Below, piece after piece: positions 1 to 14,229 of a DNA stretch of 64,000 nt. This stretch comes from Setaria digitata (lineage: Eukaryota; Nematoda; Chromadorea; Rhabditida; Setariidae). The stretch covers positions 1-64,000 of the forward strand of contig RCAB01000102.1 of NCBI GenBank assembly GCA_003640385.1. The letters run 5' to 3'. The notes under the pieces were generated by a model that worked only from the letters and a program-made list of their open reading frames with translations, ran no database searches and had not been told where the DNA came from. Within the stretch, counting starts at the first letter, position 1. Every line of letters starts with the position of its first letter. Position numbers and translations under genes: made by a program.

Positions 1-222
1 TTATTATTATTATTTATTATTATTATTTATTATTATTATTAACCGTTATTATTAACCATTATTATTATTTGTTATTATTATTACTGTTATTTTTTGAGGG
101 AGATAAAAAATATTAAACCATAATGGTAAGCAGATAGGAAAAATGTTTAGGAGGATGAATAAATGACAAAGTTTCCTTTTAACTTCTAGCAGTCTAAAAC
201 TCGAAATGGTTTAATTACTAAC
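1..222. repeat. TTA-type simple repeat, then unannotated DNA
   Basis: Positions 1-85 are an interrupted TTA/TTAT microsatellite. From 86 to 222 I see no exon. This is hemicentin intron sequence downstream of exon 34. Confidence 0.7.
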
Positions 223-335
223 CATAAGCCATGAAATGGTCGATTTCATTCCTTCTCCTTCAACATCACAATTCAATATCACACCTTTACTGACGAACAC
301 TTCCAGTGATTCATCATTACCTACTTTCGGTGGAG
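223..335 (-). other. Hemicentin exon 34, start of 14th Ig domain
   Basis: The acceptor CTTTAG is at 341-336 and the donor GTTAGT follows 223. One leftover G from exon 33 plus CT makes an alanine, giving the usual APPKV inter-domain linker, then VILNC and the core tryptophan in TISW. The exon is 113 nt and restores phase 0. It is separated from exon 33 (7120-7018) by about 6.7 kb, the longest hemicentin intron here, which holds a plus-strand gene. The next exon must lie left of position 1. Confidence 0.9.
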
Positions 336-3300
336 CTAAAGGTATATCGATGATAGATTACGATTAACGTCATGAAACAAATATAATTTGCAGTTTTTAT
401 CGTACTCATTTTTAATGCATACTAAATTTTTCCCGCCTGAAATTTAATTTCCAGTTTCAGATTAAAGTCATTTGCAGCTTTCAATTCAAATTTTCCACAA
501 ATTCCAAATATTATTAATATGTGTACTCAAGAAAGGAAAAAAATGAACCACCAAACAGTCTTTTCATTAATCTTTGTATTGGCTATTCCACTCACTGCTT
601 TACAGACACTCTTTCGACATCTTGAGGAGTGTTCTATAATTACTTAGAAACTCTGAATTAATACCCATACTATTTGTTCCAACTTCAGTATAATTTTTAA
701 TACTGCGCACCTATTCTAATCCAAATCATTATCAATGAATTAAGTTTTATTTTTAATTTCGTTATCATCTCTTATTTATATTTCATTGTTTATCCATGTT
801 GCTTAACTAACAGAACCTAATAAATAAGTGGTTTCGTTGGCCTAACAACTAGAAAATAATGCAATAACTTACATGTTGACATCTACATACATCTGTGATA
901 AGGAGCTGTCTTTTACTTTACGAATAGCAATGAGGCTTTGCAATCCACTTAATTTTTTGTCTGAATCAATGTTTTTCAATTTCTTAGCAAGTTGAAAGAG
1001 GGAAGAAATCAGTTTGTCGGTAAATTCTCCTCATACCTCTAAAGTGATTGAAAGAAATGTATCAAGCGGTGCTAATCTCAAATATCACCTCCTAGCATCA
1101 CTTTAAAGCCACAAGGATTCCATTTGCACAAAGCTATCCTGAAGCACGGCTCACTAATCAATAACATTTGTTCAAAGGATTTACATTCCTTCTTAGGATC
1201 AGTAATTAGTTTGAGAAAATATTATGCGAACTTATTGTTAAATTCAGTTAGATATTATCAGTAGTACTCAGCTGGATTGTTCCATTAAATTATAAACCTA
1301 GATCTAAATAACTTATTCTAATTAACATTGCTAGTGGATTGATATCAACGGAAAAACTTCGTTTAAAATTCGAATTAGAACAGTGATAAGAATTCACACA
1401 ACTTTAATTGGAAGGATAACTCCATTCTGGAGTTATTATTTCGTTGAACTTCCTAAGAAGGCTAAGAAAGAATTCTTTGATGAAACTTCTCTTTAGCAAC
1501 TGACGAAGTAAAAAATAAATCGTCCAAAAATCAATAATTTCGCCAGCGAAAAAAATGCTCAAAGTTTTGAAAATTTTACAAAATTGAAAATTGCAAATGA
1601 TCAGAAAATGATTAAAAAGATCGAACTCGAAATAATTTGTTTCATTTTTTCAATTTCTGAAAATTCCTATAGCATTCACTTTCCAGACTGTTTCAGTAAG
1701 TTATATGTAATCAGTGTATTCATCTCCCACCCAATTTCTACTTACTACTATATTGTGGTAGTCGGCTTTCTTGGGATTTTCCTTCAGCTCTTATTAGTAT
1801 TCAAGTTTAATTACTTTAGTTGCAGTTACTAATGAACAAGTCTCTGCGAAATAATGGACTTGATCACGAGTTTCTGAGGTATTTACGGCTTCTTTAGTGC
1901 CATCATGGGGCTTCCTCAGCTGATTTCTTCAGAAAATCCTGTTAAGGAGAATTTGTCCAATGTCGCATATCGCATAATTCTAAAGATGACAAGAAAATAC
2001 AATCTCGTGGCACAAGGGACTTTTCTATTCAAAGCTCATCATTCTTTCTCAAGAAAAGCTTTTGAAATCTCCTTCTCCACTTTGAAAAGAGAAGAGAGAG
2101 AGGATATAATAGCATTTAATGTTGTTAATTTTACTGCATGTGGCACAAAAAGCATTTGCTTTCCTCCCTCACAAACACTCTCAAACATCACGTAATATCA
2201 TATCATATATCATATCACCACACATCATCCCTCTTCTCAAATGAATATTTCTAACCACTTAATTCAATTCTCGCCTTTTTTCTTATACATTTCACCAAAT
2301 ACCTTATCAGTAGTAAATACTCATCACCACTGTTATCAGCGTCATGATTCACCTAGCACACCACTGTCATTCTTGTTGTCACTGATACTAATTAACCTAC
2401 CACAAATGTCACTACCATCATTTCCGTAATCCGCCTTTCTACCCTACTGCATGAGAAAAAACTCTCTATGTCTCAGTTTCTCTCTGCAACTGACTTTTTC
2501 GATAATTGCGCGAGGAGAGGGCCAACCACGTGTGTTGCCCGCTCCACTGATAACGTCCGTAACTGCTAGGCCGGACTAAGTGCTAGTAAGAAGCCTCAGC
2601 TGCAGTTCTCGTCTGGACCTCTGCACGTGGAGCCTAATCGTGCGAGCCTTTACTCACATGTCTGCCTTGTTGACAAACGTAAATGTGTGTGCAGCAATGA
2701 GCACGTCGATATCTTTGACTGTGATTAGAGGCACAGAGCGACGACATATTTACGTCACTGTGCAAGCCTCTGCTGTGCAATGCTTCTGCATCCCTCTCAG
2801 TTATGAGCTTCGAGACTTGCTCGAACTTTTTTCAGTTTTTAATTTGGCAGCATTTCTCTTATGAAGTCTACTAGTTAATTAATTGGAGAAGTTAAGGGAT
2901 GAGGCGAGCTTTATGCTGCGATATTCCCAGCAAATCAAAACCCTCCCACTACTGATACTTTATCTCAGTAAATCAATAGTGACACTGTCGGTTACGAGAC
3001 ACACGTAGTGCAGTTGATGAGAGTTGCAATAACCACCGTCACTACAAAGTGATTATTGTTACATTCCGGACCTGCGGGAAAAGGAATGGTTTTTAGTTCC
3101 GGACAGGAATCTATCACAAACGTACTTTTAAGTTCTTTGTTTTTTCTTGAGAAATTTTTCGTCACAAAATCTTCTCGGCCATTGGAAATTTGAAGTGCGA
3201 AAGAAACGGCAATGCATTTTGTGTTCGTATCGAATGTTTTCTTTTAGTCCTTTGTTGTTGTGTATAGAATACTCTCTTAACATTGAATGAAGACATTGCC

Positions 3301-6300
3301 ATCACATTTTGCATTGCAAGAGGGAAGTTGCTATTAAGACAGGTGACAGATGAGTGCTTCACTTTCAGATAGTCGTACCTCTTACATACCTTGTCTAGAC
3401 GAAATGACTAAACTCGACTTCAAAAGTGGCAAGTGTCAAGAAGAAAAGTGCCAAGAAACTGTTAAAACAACTCCCTCCGAGAACTCTGGCACTGAGGTAA
3501 TTTTTTTTCATTGTAATACCTAAATTAAAAAAGAAATAAAGCATAAATAATTCCAAACTAACTCATCAGTCATTCAACTAAGCTTACCTACCACTTGCCA
3601 TTTCAAAATTTAGTAGATATATGTGGTGGCCCTCATTTAATTAGTATTCAATTTAAATCAACTAATTTTCCTTTTGGATTAATATATCCTTCAATGTTCC
3701 AGTGATCATTTGTCATGGACTTATTTGGTTCATAGTAATAGGGTATTTAAACTATCGCCTAATTAGTACATTGATTATTCACTTTATGTTTAAGTTATGA
3801 CCCTTTTATGGAGCTCTTATTTTCGAAAATCTCTACATCAGCTTAATTTTATCGTCATTAAATCCCACCAGTATATTTTGCATTGTTTATTTGACCAGTA
3901 AAATTACTTTAATATTAATTTATTATTTTGTTGCACTTAGTCAAAACCAACGAAAAAACAATTCAACAAGGATTAAAAAATGGAAAAGAAGAATTTGAGA
4001 ATAAAGTGTCAAATGTAAATTCAGTGATGCAATCTCTCTTGTATTCCTCTTAGCTGATTACCTCTTAGTTTTGCTTTTCCCATCCCTTCATATTGTCAGA
4101 TTTTAAAATGGTGTGTGAAACGTGAATTTTTCTCCTCTGGCAGAAAAATCAGTGTCCGACAGGAAAATAAGCTCTCGCAGAATGTGAAAAGAAAAAAGTC
4201 TTTTTTCTTTGAAATAAATTTTCGAGGGATTATGGGAAATTAATAGGTTGCTTACGCAATACAGACCAGCTTCTAGTAGTATACATTAAAAAAGATTTGA
4301 AAAATATTAGTGCATTCTCTATCCATTCTTTTCAATCAATAAAAATTTAGCAAAAAATTTTTTTCTATCACTCAAGAATGAAATTCCTTTCAACTACTAT
4401 TTTTTCCTCCTTTTATTCAATGAAAATCTTCAAAAAGAGAGTCCAAAGAGCAGAAGGCTTTTGTAGCAATGCGAGAAAAAGTTAAACTTGACAGTTTTTT
4501 CCGTAACATTTTTAGCAGCAACCGAAAAATCATTTCGAGAGTGTGCTGAATACATTGAAATTGAATGTGGAAAATGACGCTGCCGGACCACATAGCGGTT
4601 TCAGTTGTATCGGGGTGGATTGGACTTTCATGTCGCAAGTTGCTAACGCTCAGGCTACACTTTCCATCGTATGTTTCAATACAGTTCTTTATTAAATATG
4701 CAAATATTCGAAATTTTAGGAATATTCCTCATTAGATTTCAGGAGAATTTGCCTATGATTATGACAAGTTACATCACGTTAGATTTGGGAAATTCGATTA
4801 TTTTTTCCTTTCATAAAATATTTGTTGAATTCAAAAGCAAAATATTTTTAAAAAAAACTGAAATTTAGCTGTCGATAATATGCATGCTAAGTTCGATGTT
4901 TCTAACCGGGTCGGATTTACGTGTCACGTCATTCACGTGGGCGGTCTATCTGATGTCTTGCGCCTACATCGGGTTAAGAGCGTAAGCTTACTTTTATAAC
5001 AGCTGAAGTAAGAAAACCGAATTCGAGAATTTTGGGATAGCGTTTTTAACATGCCTTAATTAATTGGTAAAAGCATTTATTGAAAAATATTGTCGTTAAA
5101 ATCTATGCATTTTTGGAGCAGCCGTATATTTCTGTCACCAACTTATCATTGAGAGTAGGTAGCGTTCAATCCAGTTTAATATAAAATTTAATTTGTCTAA
5201 GTGCTAATATTTTCAATTACAATTAAACGACATTAATTTGCAATTTTTTTTTTACGCTTTAATGAATTACATGAATGAAAGGTATAATAAAAACAAAAAG
5301 GAGTTAAAACCATTAAGCTATTAGAATAAATATAAAATAATTATAGTGGACGATGGCAAAGTTATACACATGCCATCGTATACTGTGGAATGTGTACGTT
5401 TCAGTCATTTGTGTACATGTCAACAATGTGCTGGTTCATTTACTCCTTTTACGCATTGAATTTGAACACTCAGTCCTATGAATTCAGTAAAGTTTAAATA
5501 TCAATATATGTTTAAATATATTTCGATTTTTTCTATTTATCAAAGACTGTCCAATAATTTTGATTTAGTAAGAACATTTAGCTCAGCCATTGCTAGGGCC
5601 GTACTGAAATTGAACCTTATCAAGTGTGAGGGACAGACAAATAGTTAATAAAAAAAGATAATTGAGCATTCTGCTAAATCATCAAGTCACATGAACAATT
5701 CACAACACTTATTTTGCGAATTAGTAAGCTTAGTTTGAAAGAAAAATTCTAAGAATTCAAAGACTTTTTTTCTGATATTTCTGCATAGCTCATATTTCTG
5801 AATAAATAAGCGGAGATCGCTTACAAAAGAAATTAATAAAAAGTAAGATCAAACTGCAGTTCACACTACAACATCAGATCTAGCGTTAGTGTGCGCACTG
5901 GGTGAAATCCTGTGCATTATGGGTACCGTTCTCACTGGCATTTTTGGTCTTATCGGATGCTGCCGTGGATTCGGACGACTGTTTCATACATTGGAGAAAA
6001 TGATATTGGTATGATATAAAAGTGTACTGTACTTTTTCTTGTGATGTTCTCAGTTAACAACTCATTCACCTCCTTTCTACCTTTTTTTTTCCACAAAATT
6101 ACTTTCAGGACTATCAAAATGTTATTGGGGCGTATAATAGCGCACGCCGACTACAGACCGTTTGAGATACTGATAACGTTTCCGGCAGAAGCTTTTCGTG
6201 TTGAAAAATATACCACCAAATTTCCACTACCTACATGAAATTAGCTGTCTATTTCTCAACATGAAAAAGTTATATTTCTGTATTATTTGTTCTTCAATTT

Positions 6301-9300
6301 TTTGTTCACTCTGTAAACTGGCACAAATTACTTCGATTAATTTGGAATTTAACTTTCGAACAACGAAAGTAAGTGAAAAAAAACAAATTCGTGTTTCGTC
6401 AGTAATCCCCTCAAATAACCATTTATACTCTTTCAAACTTCTCTAATTAGAATCAAGTAGGAAGGAATTTCATACTTTTTTTGAAATTTAGTTGATAATC
6501 ATAAATTTAAAAACTGGTGACAATTTAGTCATCTGCATGTATAATCTCTGTATCACATTATTTGTCTCTCTCTATTTATCGATGAATTCACAGATTTATT
6601 TAACCTATCAATAAACTACTACCTGTTCTAGCAATACTGATTGATTATGTTATGTTCTTTTTTTAGCTCATTCTTATCATGTTAGTCTTTTAGCGATAGA
6701 TTGAAAGAAGAGAACGAGTTTTTTTTCGATAAATTTTTTGAAATTTTTGAAAAACAATTACTTCGAAAGACAGGTAGTGGTGATAATGTGGAAAAATGCA
6801 CATAAATCCGTTGAATGAATGGAATTGCGAGCAAATTTCCGTTCTGCTCTATTTTATTTAATTCATGAAAAATGTTTTTGATATAATTTAATTTAAAGTT
6901 GGAATGGATTAGAAAACAGCTGAGATCTTACTAATCGGAGGTAATCACTCTGACAATTATATTTGGCAAGTGGAACAACTCATAATGAAATATCAATTTA
7001 CAGAAAAAAAAGCCTACCAAGAACGGTAAGATGAACATCAATGTCCAAACTGCCTCCTTTGTTAGTTCCAACGCACGTATAGATCCCTTCATGTTCTAGC
7101 TGTGCAGGTTCTATAATGACCTGAAATTGTTCACAGAGATTCTGTCTTGAATGTTGGCATTTCTGAATGTCCTACTAATGATTTAAATCGTGCATCCCAA
7201 AGTGAAGGAACTCATCAGCTCAAATTATAAAAATGAAGTAGGTATTGCTGACTGTTTCGAAATCAGAACTTTGCCAATTAATTAATAGAAAATGCAGGCA
7301 CTATGCTATTTAGAACATTAGGCATCCGTCAATAACTTCATAAATTAATTAAATCAATAAGTGGGAACTTGAAGCTTACTGATTTCTTTCCTGGTGCTAA
7401 CTTTATGCCTCTTTTTGTTGTTCGTTCTTCGAGGAGCTGCCCATTAACAAACCATACAATGTCTGGTTCAGGTATTCCGGATATTGGGCAGCCGAGCTCG
7501 ATCTTCTCATTTTCCAGCACCGTTATTTTCATTTTATGTGTGCTTTGATTTAGATTTGGTGGTACTGAAAACTACTTGTAGCACATGTATCTTATTCTTC
7601 AGAAGCAGCGAATAATCGTGCTCAATTAAAAGGATCGCAAAGCTAAATATTTGAATAAATAAGTGAGAAGAATTTTAAGTGAGGTTTTGGGAATCCTTAC
7701 GAAACTCACAACTGATTCTTCGTTCTAGAAAATTTAAATCGAACTATACTCTAGCAAGCTAAGTGTTACAAACGAGCTCATTTATTTCTATGAAATTTTT
7801 GCAGTGCTTCTGATTTGAACTTATAAACTATCGCTTCTGAATTGAACTTATAAACTATCTCATCCCAGATTATAATATTAGAATATTTGTGGGAACTAAC
7901 CAATAATTTCCACTTGAAATGCCTTAGCTGAGTCTCCAGCCGGATTTCGGGCTACGCATTTATAACTTCCAGAATCCGGTATACGTGACTTTAGAATATG
8001 TAATCGTCTCTGATCATCCGAAAGAACAATATTTTCATCACTTTCAGCTATCGGTTGCTCATCCAAATACCAAGTGATCTGAACTGATATCAAATCATGA
8101 GGCAATAAGTGAACATTAGAATGGTACAACAAATCAGTTACTTCAGCTATAATTATACGTTTTTCAGAGTTAGCCTAGTGAAAAAGATGCAAAATCAGTT
8201 CGGAAGTAGATGAAATCAGGTATATCATTATTCATAATAGCTTAAACTTGCGCTCAACCTTTCCACAAAAAAAAACTTAAATTTCTCAAATTTTTTAAAT
8301 CCTGAAAAAGATATGTAAAAAAGAACCTGTGGTAGTGGAGTCGAAAATACTGGACAATAAAGACTGAATGGTTGACCAATAATAACTGCTTCAGTCGCAA
8401 TCGTTTCTTGATCAGGAATATCAGGTGGAGCTGTAGATTACCATTTCGATGCATAATGGAAGAGAAATTAAAAAAGCATATTATAGTAGTAATTAAACAA
8501 TGCAAACAATACCCCATAACATTGTAGCACTTAAATCGTCTACAACAATGCAAAGAAAAACTGAAATATGACGAGATCAAAGCTGACAAAAAAAGTAAAT
8601 AATTTCAATACTTAAATATGAATTAAATTACCATTTCTTAACAGAAAAAAAAAACCTGCCTGACTTTTGGACTTTGTTTTAAAAATAGCAAATAAAATCT
8701 TTCAAGTTAGAAAGAGAATTTTGGAATGATTCGATGAATTAGTCGTACAATTTCTTCGTTATTTCCCGTCATTTCGATTGAAAAGACTTACTTATAACAG
8801 TCAATCGTATCAGTTTTTGCGCATCACCTGCAGCATTAGATGCTTTACAAATATAATGGCCAGCATCGTCATTTTCAACGTTATCAATGATCAAAGTGCC
8901 ATCTTCCGCTGTATGCACACGTGGTGTGTCCTCTGATATCGAAATACCCTTTCGAGTCCACGTCACTGTTGGCGTGGGATTGGCGCTGGCGAAGCAACGC
9001 ATTTCGATGCGATCGCCTTCCACCGTAGTGTAATCCGACAATGTACTCGGTGAAATCACTGGTGGTTCTAAACTTGCTATCGTTTTCCAATTAAAGTGAA
9101 AAAAAAAAAATGAAAAAATTATTTTTAGGTAAAACAAAATATCGTTTGGAGATAGACAATTTTACGTACCTTGGACAATTACGAGTGTATTTCGTTCTTC
9201 ACGTCCAGCTGGATTAGTAGCTGTACATCGATAAATTCCACGATGCGACAACTGTGCTTTTTCAATACGTATTGTTCCTGTTGAATCGATATGAATAATA

Positions 9301-12300
9301 TCATCCGGAATGATCTAAAAAACACAATCGACATGAGTAAAAAATTAGGTAGTTTTTCATTATCGCTTACAATCTATGCTTTATACTTGCAAACAGTCCA
9401 GAAATATGTCATTTCAACATTATCTATTCGTTTTTAATTCCTATAATAAGTAATAAAAAAGCCTTTAATTATCCATTATTAAATTTGGTAGAAATTAGAG
9501 AGAAGAGAGATAAAGGGCTGGGTCAGATTCCTGTGAATCGTAAGATTAGCAGTTGATGAAAATGATGACAAACTTTGGAGTTTTTAACAAATAACAGAAC
9601 GATTTACCTGAAAGCCATCTTTTTCCCAAGCAATTGTCGGTTCAGGTGTTCCAATAGCACGACATGGAATTTCTAACATAAAACCATACACAACAACAAT
9701 GGTGCCTAAAGTAAACTAATTGAGTTTAATTATCTACGTTAAAGTCTAATACGAATGATTCAGGATATTAGTTTTGTCCGCGAAATTTCCAACCTGGTAT
9801 ATCAGATATGATTTTCGGTGGTTCTTGCACCTTCAATAAATATGTGATATGATCATCACCAGCCAAATTAGACACATGACAGGTGTATCGACCTGCATGA
9901 TTCATTTGAGGAGTTGCTATTTCTAGGGATCCATTTTTCGTAAACCTTATCTCCTGTAATTGCATGATTTAATAAAAAGAAAATGGGAACAATTTGAAAT
10001 GGGTAGTAATGCGAGCAGTGTGTAATGACACGAGTAAAAAGCCTCGAAAAAAGGAAAAAGAGATAAGGCGATGTTCTGAGTTTAGTGATCTTTCCAACCA
10101 GTTAAACTCCAGCTGAATCAAACAACATCTTTAGCCTTAGGTAGAATCCAATTACTTCCGGCCTTTTTTCAACTAGGAAATAACAGATAAAATAAAAGAG
10201 AAGCAAGTCAGTGAGCCCATCCAATTAATTGGAAGTAAAAGGAAGCAATCCGGAAAATACTTACAGAGCCCTGGCTGTAACCATCGTAGATCCGATCACC
10301 TTCATAGCTCCACGTTCTAGAAGGTGGTGGAAAAGCCCGAGCCGGACATGGTAACAGCACTGAGACATTAACACTTGTGACTACTACCTTCAACTAAAAA
10401 AAAGATTGATATCAGATCAAAATTTTGACTTCATTTTTTATGGGGAAATAAAAAAGTTCTTCTTGCAGCTACTTTTTCGACCTTGCAATTCTATGATGCA
10501 TTGCAACAGAAATTTCAGCTTTTTTTTGCCAAGGAAACGAAATTTTCTTTTAAAACTACCAACCTGACCAGAACCCTCAATAGTCGGTGCTGTGTGAACC
10601 ATCAAAGTGATCACTTTTTCATCCTTTCCAATATCATTTGAAGCGACACATTTGAATTGTCCGCGGTGTAATTCGCCGATATTTTCAATCGTCAAAGAGC
10701 CGTCATCACTCACGTAGCCATCTGTGAATTCCACATCATTGAGATACCTAAAAGGCAAATATCTTCATTAATCGTCACATTCTGAATTTTTCTTTTTTGA
10801 TTTTCGTTGCAAATTATCTGAAACTTCAGCTCTTATTCGCTACTTTTTATTGAAATCGAATTGAATTAGCAGTGAATTTCTAAATACAAAAAGCACGTGT
10901 CACATGTTTTGCTAATCTTTCTTAAATTAAATAAAATAAAATGAAATGAATTCAAGCTACCAAGTGATCTTTGGTGCAGAATCACTGCGAACTTTACAAG
11001 GTAGAGTAATCGGGTTGCCTTGGATTAAATTATAAGAGATCTGCCCTGGTTCAATAACAGGTGGACCGGTAATCATTACACCAGCTGCTATTTCTGCTTC
11101 ACCTGCTACATTAGAAGCCGTACAAACGTATTTTCCTGAGTGGCTAACGCTTGTTTGATGAATCCTTAACGTGTTATCAGGCTGAAACACCATTTTCAAA
11201 GCTAGAAAATTCCATACCTGCTAAAAATTTATTAATCAGCGCTTTCAAAATTCAGTTAGTTGAAACGTAGCATTCATTATTTTGCTGTTTATAACTTAAC
11301 TGTCACTTCCTTTCACTATTAGGAAGCTATTGGAAGGCTGAGGAAATACTTTCTTGAACTTTTTAAACTAACTAAGCCAACTCGTGTCATTTATAAATGC
11401 AGAAATTTTTGAACTAAAGAAAAAACAAACCAGAATTTCATATTCTCGATCGCTGGGACTAATCAATTTACCATCGACAGTCCAAGTCACCTTCGGCTGT
11501 GGTTTTCCGGTAACGCGACATGGAATCTCCAGTATCTTCCCCGAGGATGCCTTGTACTCCAATACGTCGTTCTTTTCGATATAAGGTTTTTCTGAATTTA
11601 ATTAAAAAACCTCTCGTAAACTTACATGCATATTTCTCAAAACATGCATGCATCAATACACGCACGCAAACGTATACACCTACTCATATATACCTGCAAA
11701 CGTTCACGCAAACACACACTTGCAATACATGCACACACGCTATTTGATATTATTATGTAATTAACTTCTTTTGAAATTAAATTCGTCGTGAACAAAAAGA
11801 CTCACAGTAACTCAATATTGCAGGAACTTTTGAAATTTAAACAAACTAATTTATTTGACAGATTAGCATGCTATTCGAAGAAATATCATACCTCTTTGAT
11901 TTACAATAAAATCCCTCAAAAACTGCTAACCTAAACAGCAGTCATTTCATTAAATATCCCCTCATTCAGAAGGTCAATGTCCACCGCGCTAATATACAAT
12001 TGCAGTACGTCCAAAATATATGGTTCTTGAACAGTGATATTAAGCAATGATAAAGCTTATTATCAATATTCAAGCACCAGTATATCATGATTTTACTAAT
12101 TTTAGTGAATAGAATCCTTTAAATCGAATTAAGTGCTGTTTAAATCCAAAAGATATTTAGAATTGAATTTGAGAGATATTATTATTTTAATAGATTATAA
12201 AAGTTGATTGTACTGATGCGCAATACATACAGCCCTAACGTAGAATAATGGTAATTATCTTTATTAACTAGTGTAAAATTGAAAATTATAGTACTTATAT

Positions 12301-14189
12301 AAGGAGCTAAAATTGAGAAATGCTAAATTTGCTTCGGTATTCAAAAAAAAAGGAAAAAATCGCAAAAACCTTTCGGTACAATTTAGGATAGGAATTAATT
12401 AAAAAAGTTATAAACATTTTATTTTAAAAAAGTTGATTAAAAACATATTCAATTATTTTAGACTTATGTTTCAGTTAATTAGACAGCGTCAGATCTAGCA
12501 AGTTCGAGAATGACTTTTGAAAAGAACTCCAGTTGAAAAAAAATCAAGATAGTCTTTTCATCATAAAAAGCAAGTAACTTGTTTTAGTTGACTGACACTG
12601 AAATTCAAAAATTTTCTTTCATTTACTTATTTTTTTAAGAAAAAAACGACTAACTGATCAGCTTAACATTGATATTAAGAGAAGCATTCCCCGCTGGACT
12701 TGTCGCCACGCAAGTGTACTGGCCTTCGTCTTGTAGACGACCTTTCCGGAAAAACAGAATACTGCCGCCCGATTCAATCTATAGAACTCTGCTTCATCTC
12801 TTCTCGAGTGAGAATTACTATTAGCTTGAAACTAACTTGTCTGAAGGTAAAAAGATCGAAAAAATTCTGAAAATCAGAAGTTGCAAAAGTGATTCAGAAA
12901 GCTAGAAGCTGTGAAATAAAGCATAATTTGAAAAAGAGAAAGAACTTGCCGAAAGATGAGCAGATGAGTGCAGTAGTTTGCCATCTTTGTACCACTTCAG
13001 AGTTGGTTTCGGGGTGCCTAGAACCGCAATGCAGGACAAGCGAAGTTCCTCACCCTCAAGCAGTTGTTCTTCTGGTGGTACGTGACCTAGCACGGGACTC
13101 ACTGCAACTCTTGCTTTTAGTTTACGTCAGATAAGTGTAAATAAAATGTGCGCCGTAAAAGTCACCAACCCTTTATCATTGCTGATTTGTCATGCAGTTC
13201 ATGCACCATTATTAAGACTTCTCATATTGAAGTTTTAATTAGCAGAATTCAAAGGTAGAAGTCAATAAAAGACTAGAAATGCAAACTTACCAAGTCCAGT
13301 GACCAATAAGACAGTTGTTTTGTCTTGATGACCGAATGCATTCTTTGCTGTACATGTGTATCTGCCTTGGTCATCCACTTCTACACCTATAGAAAAGTTT
13401 GGAAAGTTGGACATATATATTCATTGGATAGCAGTATGACAATTCTTACTGTTAATTAAAAGGGTTCCATCTGGAAGACTTTTGACGCGACTGCTTAGTT
13501 TTTCAATCGGAACTCCATCACGCCGCCATGTGATTCTCGGTAAAGGGTATCCGATTGCCCGACACTGTAGTGCTACTGATCGTTCAATGTTAACCCGAAC
13601 TGTTTCCGGAGTTGGAACAATCATCGGCATACCTACAGAATTACTTCTTTCTATTTCTCAGCTTTGTTAAATTCATCATTTCTAATTTGCTTTTTTTTAG
13701 TTATTATTGACTTTTAGTCATTTAATTTCATTTCACTGATCATCATTTCATTCATTTGACTCTTGACTTTTAGCAAAAAATATCCTTGGAAATCTCGACA
13801 AACCTAAATCTTCCATAAATTTACCTTTATCTCTTTTCACTCACAAATGTGTGTTCGAATTGGTGGAATAAATTCCACTCAGTAGAACGAACCGTTTATA
13901 TATATATATATAAACGGTTANAATAAATTCCATAAAGAATAAATTCAATAAGATATTAATATAATATAATAATTATAATATAATTCAATAAAATAAATTA
14001 TAATAAATTATAAATTATAATATAATAAATTATAATATAATTATATTAAATATTAAATTAAATATTAAATTAAATATAAATAGATATAATAAATTCAATA
14101 AAATAAATAAGAATAAATTCCACTCAGTAGAACGAACCGTTTATATATATATATATAAACGGTTATATATGTTATATATATATAAACGA

Positions 14190-14229
<40 letters not shown>

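Noticed and set aside
2580..2864. 94-codon plus-strand ORF in a G+C-richer patch
   Set aside because: It has no domain or splice support and may instead be regulatory DNA near the nested gene.
4869..4981. Alternative frame of nested-gene exon 3 ending RLHRVKS
   Set aside because: It matches exon 4 phase but not exon 2, and it destroys the membrane segment that runs across the exon 2/3 junction.
5124..5160. Possible 37-nt exon in the nested gene
   Set aside because: In the frame set by exon 3 it contains a stop just before its donor.
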